Part shown: positions 24,267-35,151 of the stretch, in pieces
Layout of the letters: each line of letters opens with the position of its first letter
Position numbering within the stretch: position 1 is the stretch's first letter
Assembly: GCA_905182995.1 (NCBI GenBank)
Contig: CAJJDP010000009.1
Span: forward strand, 795,957-859,956
DNA from: Paramecium octaurelia
Lineage: Eukaryota; Ciliophora; Oligohymenophorea; Peniculida; Parameciidae
Reading direction: 5' to 3'
Length of the DNA stretch: 64,000 nucleotides
Notes under the pieces: model-generated
What the model was told of the DNA's origin: nothing
Databases searched by the model: none
The model's input: only the letters and a program-made list of their open reading frames with translations
Made by a program: the position numbers and the translations under genes

Positions 24267-24328
24267 AATTAAATATTTAATTTAATGTCAATCTATTAGT
24301 AACTTTAAATTAAAATAAAAAACCATTC

Positions 24329-25042
24329 TCAACAACATTGCTTCTTGGGTTTATTCTCATCTGGTTTCGCGGATTAAGCATTTTGAATCGTTATTGGCTC
24401 AGAAGTTAACTTTATACTGGCTCTCTTCTGATATTCCTTCCCTTGATTGTCAATGCCCACATAAATCTCTAAAATCAATTCTCACTCATACTTTCAAGCA
24501 ACATCGAAAATGCCTTGCCCACATTTGCTGCTTTCAAGGCCGATGTCTCCAAAAATGCCATGTTATGTTATAGTGCCTTCTGCATGCCATCCTCACTTCT
24601 CACAACCTAATTGAAATTATTACCATACTCTTTTACTCTCTAAATCAGACTTAGTCCCTATCAACATCATCACCAAATTGCTGTCACCGTGTTCTCTCAG
24701 CTCCTCTATCCATTTCTCCACATTCAAAAAAGATTATTCCTTAGTAATGTCATAGCAGATCATAGCTCCCAAGGCACCTCTATAATATCCATAAGTTATT
24801 GCTCGAAATCTCTATTTACACTATAAATACTTCTCTTGTCCTGCAGTGTCCCAAACCTAGGCCTTTATCGTTTTTCCCATTATATCAATGTTGCGACAGA
24901 AGAATTCAACTCCCACTGTTGGTTTACTGTCATCCAGGAATTTTTGTTATGCGAAGCGATTCACCAAATTCGTTTTGCCCACTCCCGAATCCCCAACGAT
25001 AATTATTTTCATCAAAATATCGTAATCTTCTTCATCGTACAT
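24329..25042 (-). CDS. Rab11-like small GTPase, 215 aa
   Basis: Three introns (24810-24830, 24607-24628, 24469-24491) give an in-frame 215-residue protein. All G motifs are visible: [14 protein letters not shown] (P loop), TVGVEF (switch I), [13 protein letters not shown] (switch II), GTKSDL (an N-to-T variant of NKxDL) and [10 protein letters not shown]. The C-terminus ends KKQCC, a double-cysteine prenylation signal. The sequence around [15 protein letters not shown] is most like Rab11/Rab25. It should control recycling-endosome traffic. The NKxD asparagine is Thr here, which is unusual and may affect guanine specificity. Confidence 0.9.
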
Positions 25043-25696
25043 TTTCTATATGATTTTTATTTTTAAATCTTTAAACAACTTTATATCGCTATCCTCTACT
25101 CATATAAACATGGGATACTTAACAAAAAAATTAATAAATATATATATCAGCATTAGCATGGAAATGTTTTGCAGCATACTTGTTTCAGAACAGGTCTGTA
25201 TATTATCATCATTGTCATATTCATGAGTTAATTAAATACTAATTATAATGTAAACACATTTAAATTAATTATGGGATTTATCTCGAACATTTTGGATGCC
25301 ATTGCTTTAATCCTTTTTCTAATGAAATCATCTTTATCAAATAATTCATTTACTTTCTAGTATTATAATAGAATTCATCATAAAATTAATAATCTCTAAT
25401 AAATGCATTAATAGATGTTGTAAATTTATTATCACAATATATTTATGTATCATAAATGGCATTCTTCTATTAATTATTATTTATGATCTCGTCCCAAATA
25501 CACTATTTAATTGAATCACAACCAAAAATTTGGTTGAATTATATCACCAATTTATGTAAGAGATTGGATAGTATTAGAAACCTATTGAATTACTAGAATT
25601 TAATATAAATTAATATTTTATCATATGGTTAAGTTAAATACGTTGATTAAAATTTGAGATAAAATTTCGAGGGTTTATTATTATTTAAATTTGTAA
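25043..25696. other. Divergent intergenic region between Rab and ASF1 genes
   Basis: This 654-bp AT-rich spacer separates two divergent genes and must hold both promoters. No open frame or RNA gene is supported. Confidence 0.45.
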
Positions 25697-26422
25697 ATGG
25701 CATTGATTAATATCACCAACATCGTTTTCGATTAAGACACAGCACTGTTTAACACTCCAATTCAGATGTAAATTACTTTCGACGTGATGAGACAATTGGA
25801 TGAGGAAATTGAGTGGAAGTATTAGATTATCAAAACTTAGACTTATTTACATCGGATCCCCAAATAGCGATAAATATGATCAAGTACTTGAATAGTTTTC
25901 CATGCCTCCTCTACAATAAGGAACTATGTAATTTACTCTAATGAGTTCTGGTCCAAATTTTGAGCTGATTCCTAGTAAAGATGATTTATTTGGCGCTAGT
26001 GCCATTATCCTAAGTGTTAAGTATAGAAAGCAGGAATTCTTTAGAGTAATTATTTTGGTCTCTAAAGTGACTAGGTTGGATATTATGTGTATAATACTTA
26101 CTTGGAACCAGAATTAATCGAAAATGACCCTCCTCAAGTGCTCATTGATAGGGTATACAGACAAATCAATACGTCTGCACCCAGAGTTACGAGAATCAAT
26201 ATTGATTGGGAGGGTTAAATGGTTCAATTGTATGTCAATCCTCAATAAAACAACCAATCCTTCATGTTCCAATAATAACCAATTTTTAATGATATTACTA
26301 ATACTCCTGATTACTTACAACAAAGCATAGCAGATAAAATACAATAACCACAACAACAATAACAATAATATTCTGGCGGACTTAATAATAACTAATACAC
26401 TGATCTTTAAAGCATATTTTGA
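25697..26422 (+). CDS. ASF1: ASF1, histone H3-H4 chaperone, 224 aa
   Basis: Two introns (25819-25840, 26046-26074) give an in-frame 224-residue protein. The conserved ASF1 core is clear: start MALINITNIVF, DVMRQLDEEIEWK, LIYIGSPNSDKYDQVLE, GPNFELIPSKDDLFGASAI, ILSVKYRKQEFFRVGYYV, NDPPQVLIDRVYRQI and RVTRINIDW. The C-terminal ~60 residues are Gln/Asn-rich and divergent, as is usual. ASF1 binds H3-H4 dimers in nucleosome assembly and disassembly, working with CAF-1 and HIRA. The gene ends about 60 bp before the next plus-strand gene. Confidence 0.95.
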
Positions 26423-26481
26423 TTGATATATTTTTATTTATTATTTAATATATAAGTCCGATTGAATTCTAGAATCAGGAT

Positions 26482-27975
26482 ATGAATAGTAATCAACATA
26501 ATTTAATCATAATCAATTAAACTACATATGAAATTAATGGGTCCTAATTGGAATCCTACAAAATCACTATCTGGTCCTTCTCGAACAATTCACACTCTTA
26601 ACTCACTCTCACATGCATAGTAGTCCTTTAATTCCGAATTACTGTAGTCCCATTCTAACCATTCTATACCAAAAACAATTTCAAAAAATTGGGCTTATCT
26701 TCTTAATCTTATTATAAATTTTCCATTGAAATGATTTAAGAAGATATAAATTGGGTATCAGGAATGAAAATATTTTTAGTGGAATGCTAATATTGAAGAG
26801 AATTTCTGATTTCTAGACTACAATGCTTATTTTTAGATAAGGTATATATTTTAACTTCCTTCATCATTTATTAGAGTTTAAGAAATTACATCCTCTAAAA
26901 ATGAAACACGTTTTTGTGAGAGTCAGCCTCTTCCATCTGTATTTTAAATTTGTATTCACTCTTCAAATGTCTGGGGTATTAATCAAATATTTCTTTAACA
27001 AGTTTAGGGGCTTTAAGTTTTAATACTATTTGTATTTCGTAGATTGATTCTAATCATAATCAGAATTATGTACACTGGAATGATTATTTCCTTGAGAAGT
27101 TCGGAATTACTACTGTTTTAAGAATCTCTAATGATTACAATTCCAGTTCGTGAAGTTGATTATTTATCCTAACTAACTCTTCTATGCTCTACACCAGTTC
27201 CTTATAATTGCTACTCTTACTATAGAAGTAACCGTTTATTCTTAAAGAAATAAGAAACAAATTAATTACAAAGTAGGATGGGAAGGCAACGATTGTAATA
27301 GTGATTCACTTTAGTGTAAATAATCCTTGCATTGCATTATCAGTTGTTTCTGTTCATTCGTATATAAATCTTCCTGTATATTATTAAAGTATTCAACTTG
27401 TTCCAAAGATTGACCCACTTAACAAATTAGTTATGCAAGTTCATTTGATTTCTTATCAAAAACGTCCTTAGCTTTAAAGAAAAGTTATCCTTCATGAATA
27501 ACTGATTTTATTATACTCGGAACCATAGTTATCATCTCAATACTCCTAATTGTTATTTATTTAATTAAATTTTCAGATTATTAGAATCAAGATCTTCATA
27601 ATTGGTTCTGATATTATTACTATCAAAAGCATTCTTTTCCTTTAAGCTAAACCTTTTCCACATTAAAAAATCCATATAAAAAGGCATTTGGAGAATTACC
27701 GACTAAATTTAGCTTCACATTTTATGAGATTTCATAAATTCAAATAGGCCCAATATATATGTAATAAACTCTTTTGCAATTTCCCTTAAATTTCTATGAG
27801 TCAGCTATACAAATAATCAATAATTATATACAATAAAATAAGTTCAAAATTTAAAACATCAATAATCTAAATTCTTGAAACCAAATTTTATTATTCCAAC
27901 TGCAACTCAAGATTAGAAATTTTTATTTAAATATTGATCTATGTATTATAGATTTAGAATTTTTAAATATTTTGA
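26482..27975 (+). CDS. Multi-exon gene of unknown function, exons only partly resolved
   Basis: The first exon from ATG 26482 reads as a beta-rich, Thr/Asn/Ser-rich protein (ATTYEING-type segments, SQLESYKITIWSF, LTLTCIVVLQFRITVV), which suggests an extracellular domain. Later exons contain KNETRFCES, NYVHWNDYFLEKFG, a Cys-rich stretch GNDCNSDSLQCKQSLHC and an open frame of over 170 codons ending at TGA 27973-27975 (QVHLISYQKRPQLQRKVIL). At least four introns are needed, but not all junctions can be placed. Upstream of the ATG, in the same frame, is a hydrophobic signal-like segment LIDIFLFIIQYISP with no ATG of its own. I do not recognise the family. Confidence 0.4.
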
Positions 27976-28090
27976 TATTATCTATCATATATAGATATAT
28001 AGATATATTAAATTTAGTTTAATGTATTAAATATATTGTTATAAAGTGAAATAGAGTTTATTGGCAACATAACTTATGATTTATAACATT

Positions 28091-29293
28091 TCATTTTGGG
28101 AATATCAAGCCAGGACAATTTTTATATTCTCTTAATTTCATTCTGACATCTTTGTTACTAAATCTCAATGTTTTCAAGATGGGAATTAAGTTTAAGAGTA
28201 TTGAATCTGATTGTTCACCTTTCCAAGTCTAAATTTGTATTCCATTTTCTGGTTGCAAACTAAAACATTCAGGAGTATTATCAATAATAATTGTTCTTGA
28301 TAAGAGTCTTCCTAATTTCCTGAGATCTTTACCATAGAAATCTTAATAAATATTAGTATGCTATCTAAAAAGAAGATGAGTAAAGTATTTTTTAATAGTA
28401 AGCTGACTTAAGATTCTATTAGCATATGATTCTAACCCTGCAGTGAACAAAATCAGTTAGTATAACCTACTCATTTATTTTAAAAAAGTTAATAAGAATG
28501 GACGCTGATGAACCTTGTCACCATCATAATAAATTAAGGTTTCATCCATATCTAAGACAAGTGTATAAGATTCAAAATTGGTTGGTATGTGATAGCTATT
28601 TAAATTAGGAGTTAGTAAAAGAGATAGTATTTTGTTGATAATTATTTTGGAGTATATTGGAAAGGTTTGTTGATTCTATTTCAATCTAAGATACTCAAGT
28701 AACTGAATTCTAAGTACCGTAGTGTCGATGTGGCTATAAAATGATTGGTATAAACATACTTTTGTATTATATTGGATGTAATTTAATCTAAAGAGAACTA
28801 AACTTATTATAATTTCTAACATGGTTCTTCGTTTTGCTGAATGCATTTCATCCACATTTAGTGATGTGTAGTAATCGTTCTAATATATCTAAACTTGTAA
28901 CTGTAGCGCAAGGAAACAGTTAAATCATGTTTGATTAAATAACTTAGAATTATGGCCAAAATCTCTGATTGAATGTTAACCCGAATATCAGTTGACTCTG
29001 CATCATCCTACTTAATCATGGTAATTTACGGGAATATTTAATAGAGAAGTGAGATCTCCATATTTAGGGTCCTTAAAAAATGACAACAGCAATAGTGATC
29101 TTTTATTGAGTTAGATGGAAGAACTTTTACTAATTTTTATTGAATCATGTTGTTCGGAGGTGTTTGATCGATTAATTTTGTGTATTCGAGGTAATTGATA
29201 ACTATGTATCCTTCTTCGTATTATCATTATTAGAGAAATTAATTGACAGAAAATAATAAATTGATAAACATCAATGTAATAGCAAAAATTCAT
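28091..29293 (-). CDS. FCP/SCP-type (NLI-interacting factor-like) phosphatase, 383 aa
   Basis: Two introns (29011-29029, 28686-28717) join a long N-terminal region to a C-terminal phosphatase domain. The catalytic signature is [13 protein letters not shown] (DxDxT, with the first Asp as nucleophile). It is followed by [34 protein letters not shown] and [10 protein letters not shown], as in FCP1/SCP/Dullard haloacid-dehalogenase phosphatases that dephosphorylate Ser/Thr on proteins. The N-terminus has a hydrophobic segment (about residues 5-25), which could anchor the protein as in Dullard. A segment [20 protein letters not shown] resembles an F-box, but only weakly. The start could be the second Met. 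Confidence 0.8.
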
Positions 29294-29354
29294 TTAATTA
29301 TAAGGACAGTTGTTAAAGAATAATATTATTATAAGTAATCAGTGTGTTTGAATA

Positions 29355-29642
29355 ATGGCAGAGTTTCTTATCAATACAATGTTAAAATATCTGAAAAGCA
29401 ATCTGATATTGGATAATCTCTAGATTCACAGTCTTAGGTGTAGAATACCAAAATATCTTAAAGTATACTCTCTATAGAATAGTAGATTGTGCAAGATGAA
29501 GAAGACAAATTGTTAAGATGATGATATTAGGATTGATAAAGTTAGAACAAGCAAATAGTTGCAATAGGATCTTGAAATTATTTGGTGTCCAAGTAGGTTG
29601 CCAGTGAGCATTAAAGAGAAATACAGCAAAAGATTAAGATGA
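29355..29642 (+). CDS. Possible small gene, frame uncertain
   Basis: From ATG 29355 a 95-codon frame is open to TGA 29640-29642. A second overlapping frame reads more like typical host protein (Ser/Gln-rich, KISEKQSDIGQSLDSQSQ) and can be joined by a 19-nt intron near 29514-29532 to the shared C-terminal part KVRTSKQLQQDLEIIW, but it lacks an ATG. One of these is probably a real small gene. The ATG is 61 bp from the start of the divergent phosphatase gene. No family is recognised. Confidence 0.3.
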
Positions 29643-30218
29643 AAAGATAAAATAATAAATATGTCTCATGACTAATAAAAAAAAATATATGGTTATTTAT
29701 GTAAAAATAAATAATTCAAATTATTAAGAAAGCTCTCATAAAATTAATGGGAACATAAGTTTCCATTAAAGCGAAAGATTCTCCAATAGATGTGAATTTA
29801 ATAGATTATTGGAGTATACACAGATAGATATCCAAATGTTTAAATTGAATAAAATATTCTAGTGAATTAAGATATTCTTTTTTTATTTAATTCAAACTGG
29901 AGGAAGGGGCAATTTAATTATTTGGATTTCCATAATTGTTGACGTAGTATTCTTTTATTTTTTGGTTGCTTAAGATACAAAGGTCAGTCAATTTATTTAT
30001 TTAATTGTGAATATATTAGAATATAATCAGAGATTTGATTAAATAAAATAAACAGAAAACTACTACTCCTGTCCATTATAGTTTTGTACTTAGATGTATT
30101 TCAGTGGATTGTTTTTGGAATTAGTTTAATTAAATTATTTATGTTTAACACATTTCTGGAACAGTCTTAAACATATTATTTATATAGAATTATATGAAAA
30201 AAGTATTAATTTTAATAT
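29643..30218. other. Intergenic, no supported gene
   Basis: AT-rich spacer before the AHSA1-domain gene. I see no coherent reading frame or RNA gene. Confidence 0.4.
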
Positions 30219-30643
30219 ATGGACAAATTGGAATTTTCTATTGTTTGGGGAGTACCATCTAAGGTCATTTATTAAGCTCTTCTTGATCCATTTGAGATTA
30301 TGCAATACACAAGAGCACCTGCTGTTGTTGAACCAAAAGAAGGAGGATAATATAAAATAATGGAAGGACGTATTGAGGGCGTGTTCAATAAATTAGTATG
30401 CTTCGATTAGATTATTAGGTTGAAAATCAAGAAATATAAATGACATGGAAATTCAACAATTGGAAACAACACTCAAATGTTACCCTCAGACTGATTGAAA
30501 GGGAAGATAGTTGTGAATTAAAAATCATATAAACCAATTTCCCTAATGATGTTGATAAGGTTAAGTTGGAAGATGGATGGAAAAATTAAATATTCATTCC
30601 CATGAGCAAGATCAGAGGTTATCCTATTGAAGATGATGATTGA
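30219..30643 (+). CDS. AHSA1-domain (activator of Hsp90 ATPase 1-like) protein, 133 aa
   Basis: One intron (30396-30418) gives a 133-residue protein. It matches the stand-alone AHSA1/START-like domain: SIVWGVPSKVIYQALLDP, TRAPAVVEPKEGGQYKIMEGRIEG, MTWKFNNWKQHSNVTLRLIE and ELKIIQTNFPNDV. In AHA1 this domain binds Hsp90 and stimulates its ATPase. Here the N-terminal AHA1 domain is absent, so it resembles the C-terminal half only. It is probably a co-chaperone or a relative in the SRPBCC superfamily. Confidence 0.85.
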
Positions 30644-30685
30644 TCATTTTTGAATGCTGTTCAAGTCATTTATTTAATTATAATT

Positions 30686-31942
30686 TCAAAAATGCGAAGA
30701 TAAGGTACCGCCTTCTCCATCAAAAGTGATTCCATCAATTTTAAGCTTCGGACTCTAGGGATTACAAGGAGTGTTTTGAAAATTCTAAGGTTATTTACTA
30801 ATCAAATTCATTTTCTGGGTATTTCTCTCAGCAAAGGTCTTCAAAGGTGAAGTCACTTTTAAATTCGACATCTAATCCCATATAATACCGTTAAAAAATG
30901 AGTGTCGTTTTAATTCAGCATATCCATCTCCCTAATTATTAATATAGGTTTTGTACCTTCACTCCTAACCTCTCAGTTGGATTGGTTTACAAGATCTATT
31001 TTATTAGATCCACACTTTGCGGAGACATCTTTTCTGGATATATGGGTTGATTTTCAATAATTTTCTGTGAGATTACTTTGAAATCATTATTCGAATCTCG
31101 AAAGGGAGTGAAACCGTTAATCATCTCATAAATTAATATTCCCAAAGTCCAAATGTCTACTTCATACGAATGTCCTGATTTATTCACGATTTCTGGGGCA
31201 AGATATTCTGCAGTTCCAGCAACCTATACAATGATTTAATATTTATTTATTTACAGTATATGATTTCTCTCCGTTTTCCCTTCTCATGGTAGCTAATCCA
31301 AAATCTGTCAATTTTACGTGTCCAGTAGTTGTCAGCAACAAGTTTTCTGGTTTTAAATCTCTATATATCACTTTTAATTTTGTATTTAAGTATTCAAGAG
31401 CCAACACTACCTCTGCAGCCACAAATTTCACTACATTTTCTGGCAATCCTGTTTTCACTTGACTCAATATCTTGTAGAATTCACCACCTGCTATGTATTC
31501 CATTACAAAATAAATATGGGAATTTGTTTGAAATGCATATTTTAATCGAACAATAAAAGGGTGCTTGCTCTGCTTTAAAACATTTCTCTCTAAAACTGTA
31601 TTGTTTTGTAACTTGTTTTTGAATATCTTCTCTTTCTCTATCTGTTTCATTGCATATATTTTATTTGTCGTTTTTTCTCTCACTTTATACACAATTCCAA
31701 ATGCTCCCTATGATACCATTTTATAATACATATCCTAGTTTATCAATTTTTACGAAATCTTCCCTATTTATCTACCCTTTTGATTTTGGTACTGTCAATG
31801 CATTGCTACTTGTAACTAAGTTTTGGCTGGATTGCATAGGTTGGGTAGCCTTTAGCTTTGTCTATTCAACTTCCTCATTTAGAATGTTGGCAATTGAGCT
31901 TTTCTCTGAATGTGCATCACCCTTAGGACAACAATTACCCAT
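30686..31942 (-). CDS. AGC-family Ser/Thr protein kinase with MGNCC N-terminus, 392 aa
   Basis: Three introns (31708-31729, 31224-31254, 30932-30956) give an in-frame 392-residue protein. The start MGNCC fits N-myristoylation plus palmitoylation. After about 65 residues comes a complete, active-looking kinase: LGYGAFGIVYKV, AMKQIEKEK, HPFIVRLKYAFQT, MEYIAGGEF, VIYRDLKPENLLL, LTDFGLAT, VAGTAEYLAPEIV, DIWTLGILIYEMI, NPTERLGVKGDG and HSFFNGI. HPFIVRL and YRDLKPENLL are typical of AGC kinases (PKA/PKG/PKB/RSK). The C-terminal tail is short and lacks an obvious FxxF hydrophobic motif. It is likely membrane-attached. Confidence 0.92.
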
Positions 31943-32803
31943 AAATATTTAATTATAGTATCAATTCAGTTTCCTTATATTTATAGCTATAATTATACGA
32001 TTGCATCTTCAGGATCAGCAGATACGATCTATTTCCTTCAGCCAAGTAAAATTACAAGATTTATTTGATTAGGGTTTAAACTGTAACAGGCTTTGTTGAT
32101 AGTTAAAATTAATAGAATGGATAATTCATTTCAGTCATCAATTTATAGTTCAATTTTTGGATAATTATACTTAAAATTACTCAATTAGAGAGCTTACAAG
32201 TTGTGATCTCCAGAACATATATTTGTATATCAAACTATAATGAACTTTTCAAAAAATAATATTTATTGTTATGTGTCTCTAATTGGTGATAAATTTTACA
32301 ACTTATTTAGTATTAAGAAACTCGAAATATTAAACTTAGTAATCTAAATGTATTGCAGATGCAATATATATAAAAGAAATCTAGAACATTTAATAAAATT
32401 GTATCTAAAGTCCTTATATGAAAATGCTCTATAATTTAACACACATTATGTTCCTATTAATTAACCTTTCTATTTTTTAAAATAATAAGAAGTTGTGTTA
32501 TATTGAGAAAATAACTATTAGCAAACGACATAGTAATTTCATAAGGATTTAAAAAATAATTTTCAAAAGCTTAAATTTAGTCTCAAACTTCATTCAGAAT
32601 CTGAAATTGAATTCCCAGATTAGATACATATGATCTTGCTTACAATATCTTTGATTTCTTTTAATGATAAATATATATCTATAATGTCTGAAACTGCAAT
32701 ACACTCAAATGACTCAATGTTTAAAGACTGCGATATTATAGATTAGAAAATTTCATATAGATATTTAATCATATGACTACATTTAATTATCGTAGATTCA
32801 AAA
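31943..32803. other. Intergenic, no supported gene
   Basis: AT-rich spacer containing the kinase promoter and the 3' flank of the next minus-strand gene. Nothing coding or structural was recognised. Confidence 0.45.
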
Positions 32804-33588
32804 TCATTTTTTTGGCTTTTTTTCTTTTTTTATAGGTTCAAGAGGTCTAAGTCCTTCTTACCATTGGACAGTGGACATCTTGATTGCAGGAACAAACATA
32901 TGTTTAACATTTTGTAGATTTTTTTCATGAAACTTCATTTAATAAGAAGGGTAATTTGAATCAGAATCAAAAGCTTTCATAATGAAATTAAATGATTACC
33001 ATTATAAGTTAGTTTAGCAAGTTTCCCTCCACTCATGCTCATTGATTTCTTTTTCTAGATCTCCTCCTTATAATTTGGCAGGAATTCTGGGAAAGCATCT
33101 TTACGTTACGTTTTTGGGACGGTAGTCCAATTACGTTCTTTGTCAAGAAGACTTTAATCAGTTTTAGCATAAGATCTTAAACCGGTTTCAAACTCTGCTT
33201 AACTGAGATGAGGAGTGGGACCAATTCTACCTTTAAGAAGGTGAAGGACGGGAGTAGAATTGCCCTTATACTTTACATCCCTGGAGAGGTGTTTGTCCTT
33301 TTAAGACTCTATCTTTTGATCCCCTCTTGAGAAGGTTTGATTGGGAATTCTTGCCAATTTTGCTGTCATTTCTGCCTAAAGTCAAGATAGAGAATCTACA
33401 TGATCAATATTTCTTAATTAGAGCACAAATTCAATATCTTTTTCAGTGATATAGGGCTCGCCTAAAAAATGGCTATAGTAGTTAACATTTCTGGGAATGC
33501 CATGTCTTTCTGGTGGTTTGATAGTTTGAGATTTCTCTGGTTTTGGAATGGCTGTTTAGGAAGTACTCTTAGGTAATTGCTATTTCAT
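32804..33588 (-). CDS. Hypothetical, probably cilia-associated protein, 244 aa
   Basis: ATG is the complement of 33586-33588. Introns at 33376-33399 and 32974-32999 are needed, and the stop is the complement of 32804-32806. The 24-nt first intron is a multiple of three and contains an in-frame TGA, so skipping the splice would truncate the protein. The sequence is rich in Pro, Lys and short aromatic motifs (HGIPRNVNYYSHF, GRIGPTPHLSQAEFE, AFPEFLPNYKEEIQ, KKEKKPKK), a style typical of axonemal microtubule-associated proteins. No family is identified. It is divergent from the IQ/MORN gene, with 169 bp between the two ATGs. Confidence 0.72.
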
Positions 33589-33757
33589 TTATTATATTAA
33601 TTTAATTATTCAATTTTCTTTGATATTTAATCATACCTTAAGGAGAATGGGATTGGAAGGATATCAATGAAAAGGATCGCGGATGCCATGATATTTCACT
33701 TATAGTTGATGAATATATATTTATATATATAAATTATTTTTGAAAGTTAGAACTTAA

Positions 33758-35053
33758 ATGGGATCATGCTGCACTAGTTCTTAAGGACAGGAAAAGAATT
33801 GTCAGATCATCTTATAAACATAAATACAAAATACTATCATTTCTGAGTATGATCTTAAATATCATAAACAAATTCAATTCATCTAGGGTAGGATTGCCAG
33901 TTATATTTTAGCATGTGCTAGAGGATTTCTGGTGAGGAAAAGATATTAGAGTCTTATTCAGAAGTTGCGAAAATAGAAAATGGTAAAAAAAGAATAAAAC
34001 CACTATTCTAATGAGTTAAGTTTCAAGGACTCCTCACCCTTCCAAGACACCAAAATCACTCATATGCCTAAAAGTCAACATCAACAAGTCTATAGGGTGA
34101 AGAAATTAGCAAAAGTACCTGAGTATTTAAGCAATAGAGTAAACAAGGTAATATGACATTTTATTTTAATTGAAAGATTCTGTAATTATATACAACATTT
34201 TAATATGACAGTGAAGAAGACAATAAATTTAATTTTCCAATATATTAACTTGATGATGGTTGCATTTACCACGGATAGTGGAAGAATGGGTAAGCAAACT
34301 ATTTATTCAGTCATAGACATGGATGCGGAAAGTAATATTGGTTAAATGGGACATTTTACGAAGGATATTGGGCATTCAATATGTTTGATGGTCGTGGTAG
34401 ATTGGTTCATAGTGATGGCAACATTTATGAAGGAGAATTTAAAAATGATAAAGCTTCTGGTGAAGTAAATAAATCATTCATTTCTAGGGGATATATTACA
34501 GTATTGATGGATTGAAATACGTAGGACAATGGGAAAATAATGTATAAAATGGACACGGAATGGAAATATGGCATGATGGCACTACTTATGATGGAGAATA
34601 TAAAAATGGACTAAAAAATGGATAGGGAGTATTCAAATGGTCAGATGGGTCAATGTATACAGGATAACTCATCGATGGCAATCTTGAAGGAATCGGATAA
34701 TTAAAATGGGATGATGGTAGAGTCTATGAGGGATCTTGGAAGAATAATTGTATGCATGGACATGGAGTACAAAACATCTTATCATATTTAGTAATTTAAA
34801 TGGCCAGATGGGAGGAAATACGAAGGACAATACAATAATGGAATTAAAGAGGGAGTGGGATAATTTGAATGGCCTGATGGTAGAGTAATAATTATATCTT
34901 TAATTTTAGCTGTATAAAGGAGAATGGTTGAATAACAAATAACATGGTATAGGTATTTATTTAGGATACAATGGAATCGAAAAAGAAGGAGAATGGTCTG
35001 ATGGAAAACTTGTCAGATGGAATAAAGGTAAAGCAAGAATGTCAATAATTTGA
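33758..35053 (+). CDS. IQ-motif and MORN-repeat protein with MGSCC N-terminus, 388 aa
   Basis: Five introns (34148-34176, 34290-34316, 34465-34487, 34767-34791, 34885-34909) give a frame whose spliced length is a multiple of three. The N-terminus MGSCC suggests dual lipidation. Residues ~42-63 contain an IQ calmodulin-binding motif (IQGRIASYILACARGFLVRK). From about residue 150 there are about nine MORN repeats (GCIYHGQWKNGHG, YEGSWKNNCMHGHG, YKGEWLNNKQHGIG). Together these suggest a calmodulin-regulated membrane or cortical scaffold. The most similar neighbour in logic is the Cys-rich pseudokinase-MORN protein at 9.6 kb. Confidence 0.9.
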
Positions 35054-35151
35054 TGTTTATAAATTAACTAACTTTCTCAAATTTTCTTATTTTATATTAA
35101 ATAATAATTTCAAACTTAAATGAATCGATATCAAATTTAAAATTATTAAAT

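Noticed and set aside
26482-27800. TGA decoded as Trp in this gene (segments such as a TM helix appear in one frame with TGA at Trp-like positions).
   Set aside because: A different frame is open for over 170 codons across the same DNA, and all secure genes in the window end with TGA, so code reassignment is not needed.
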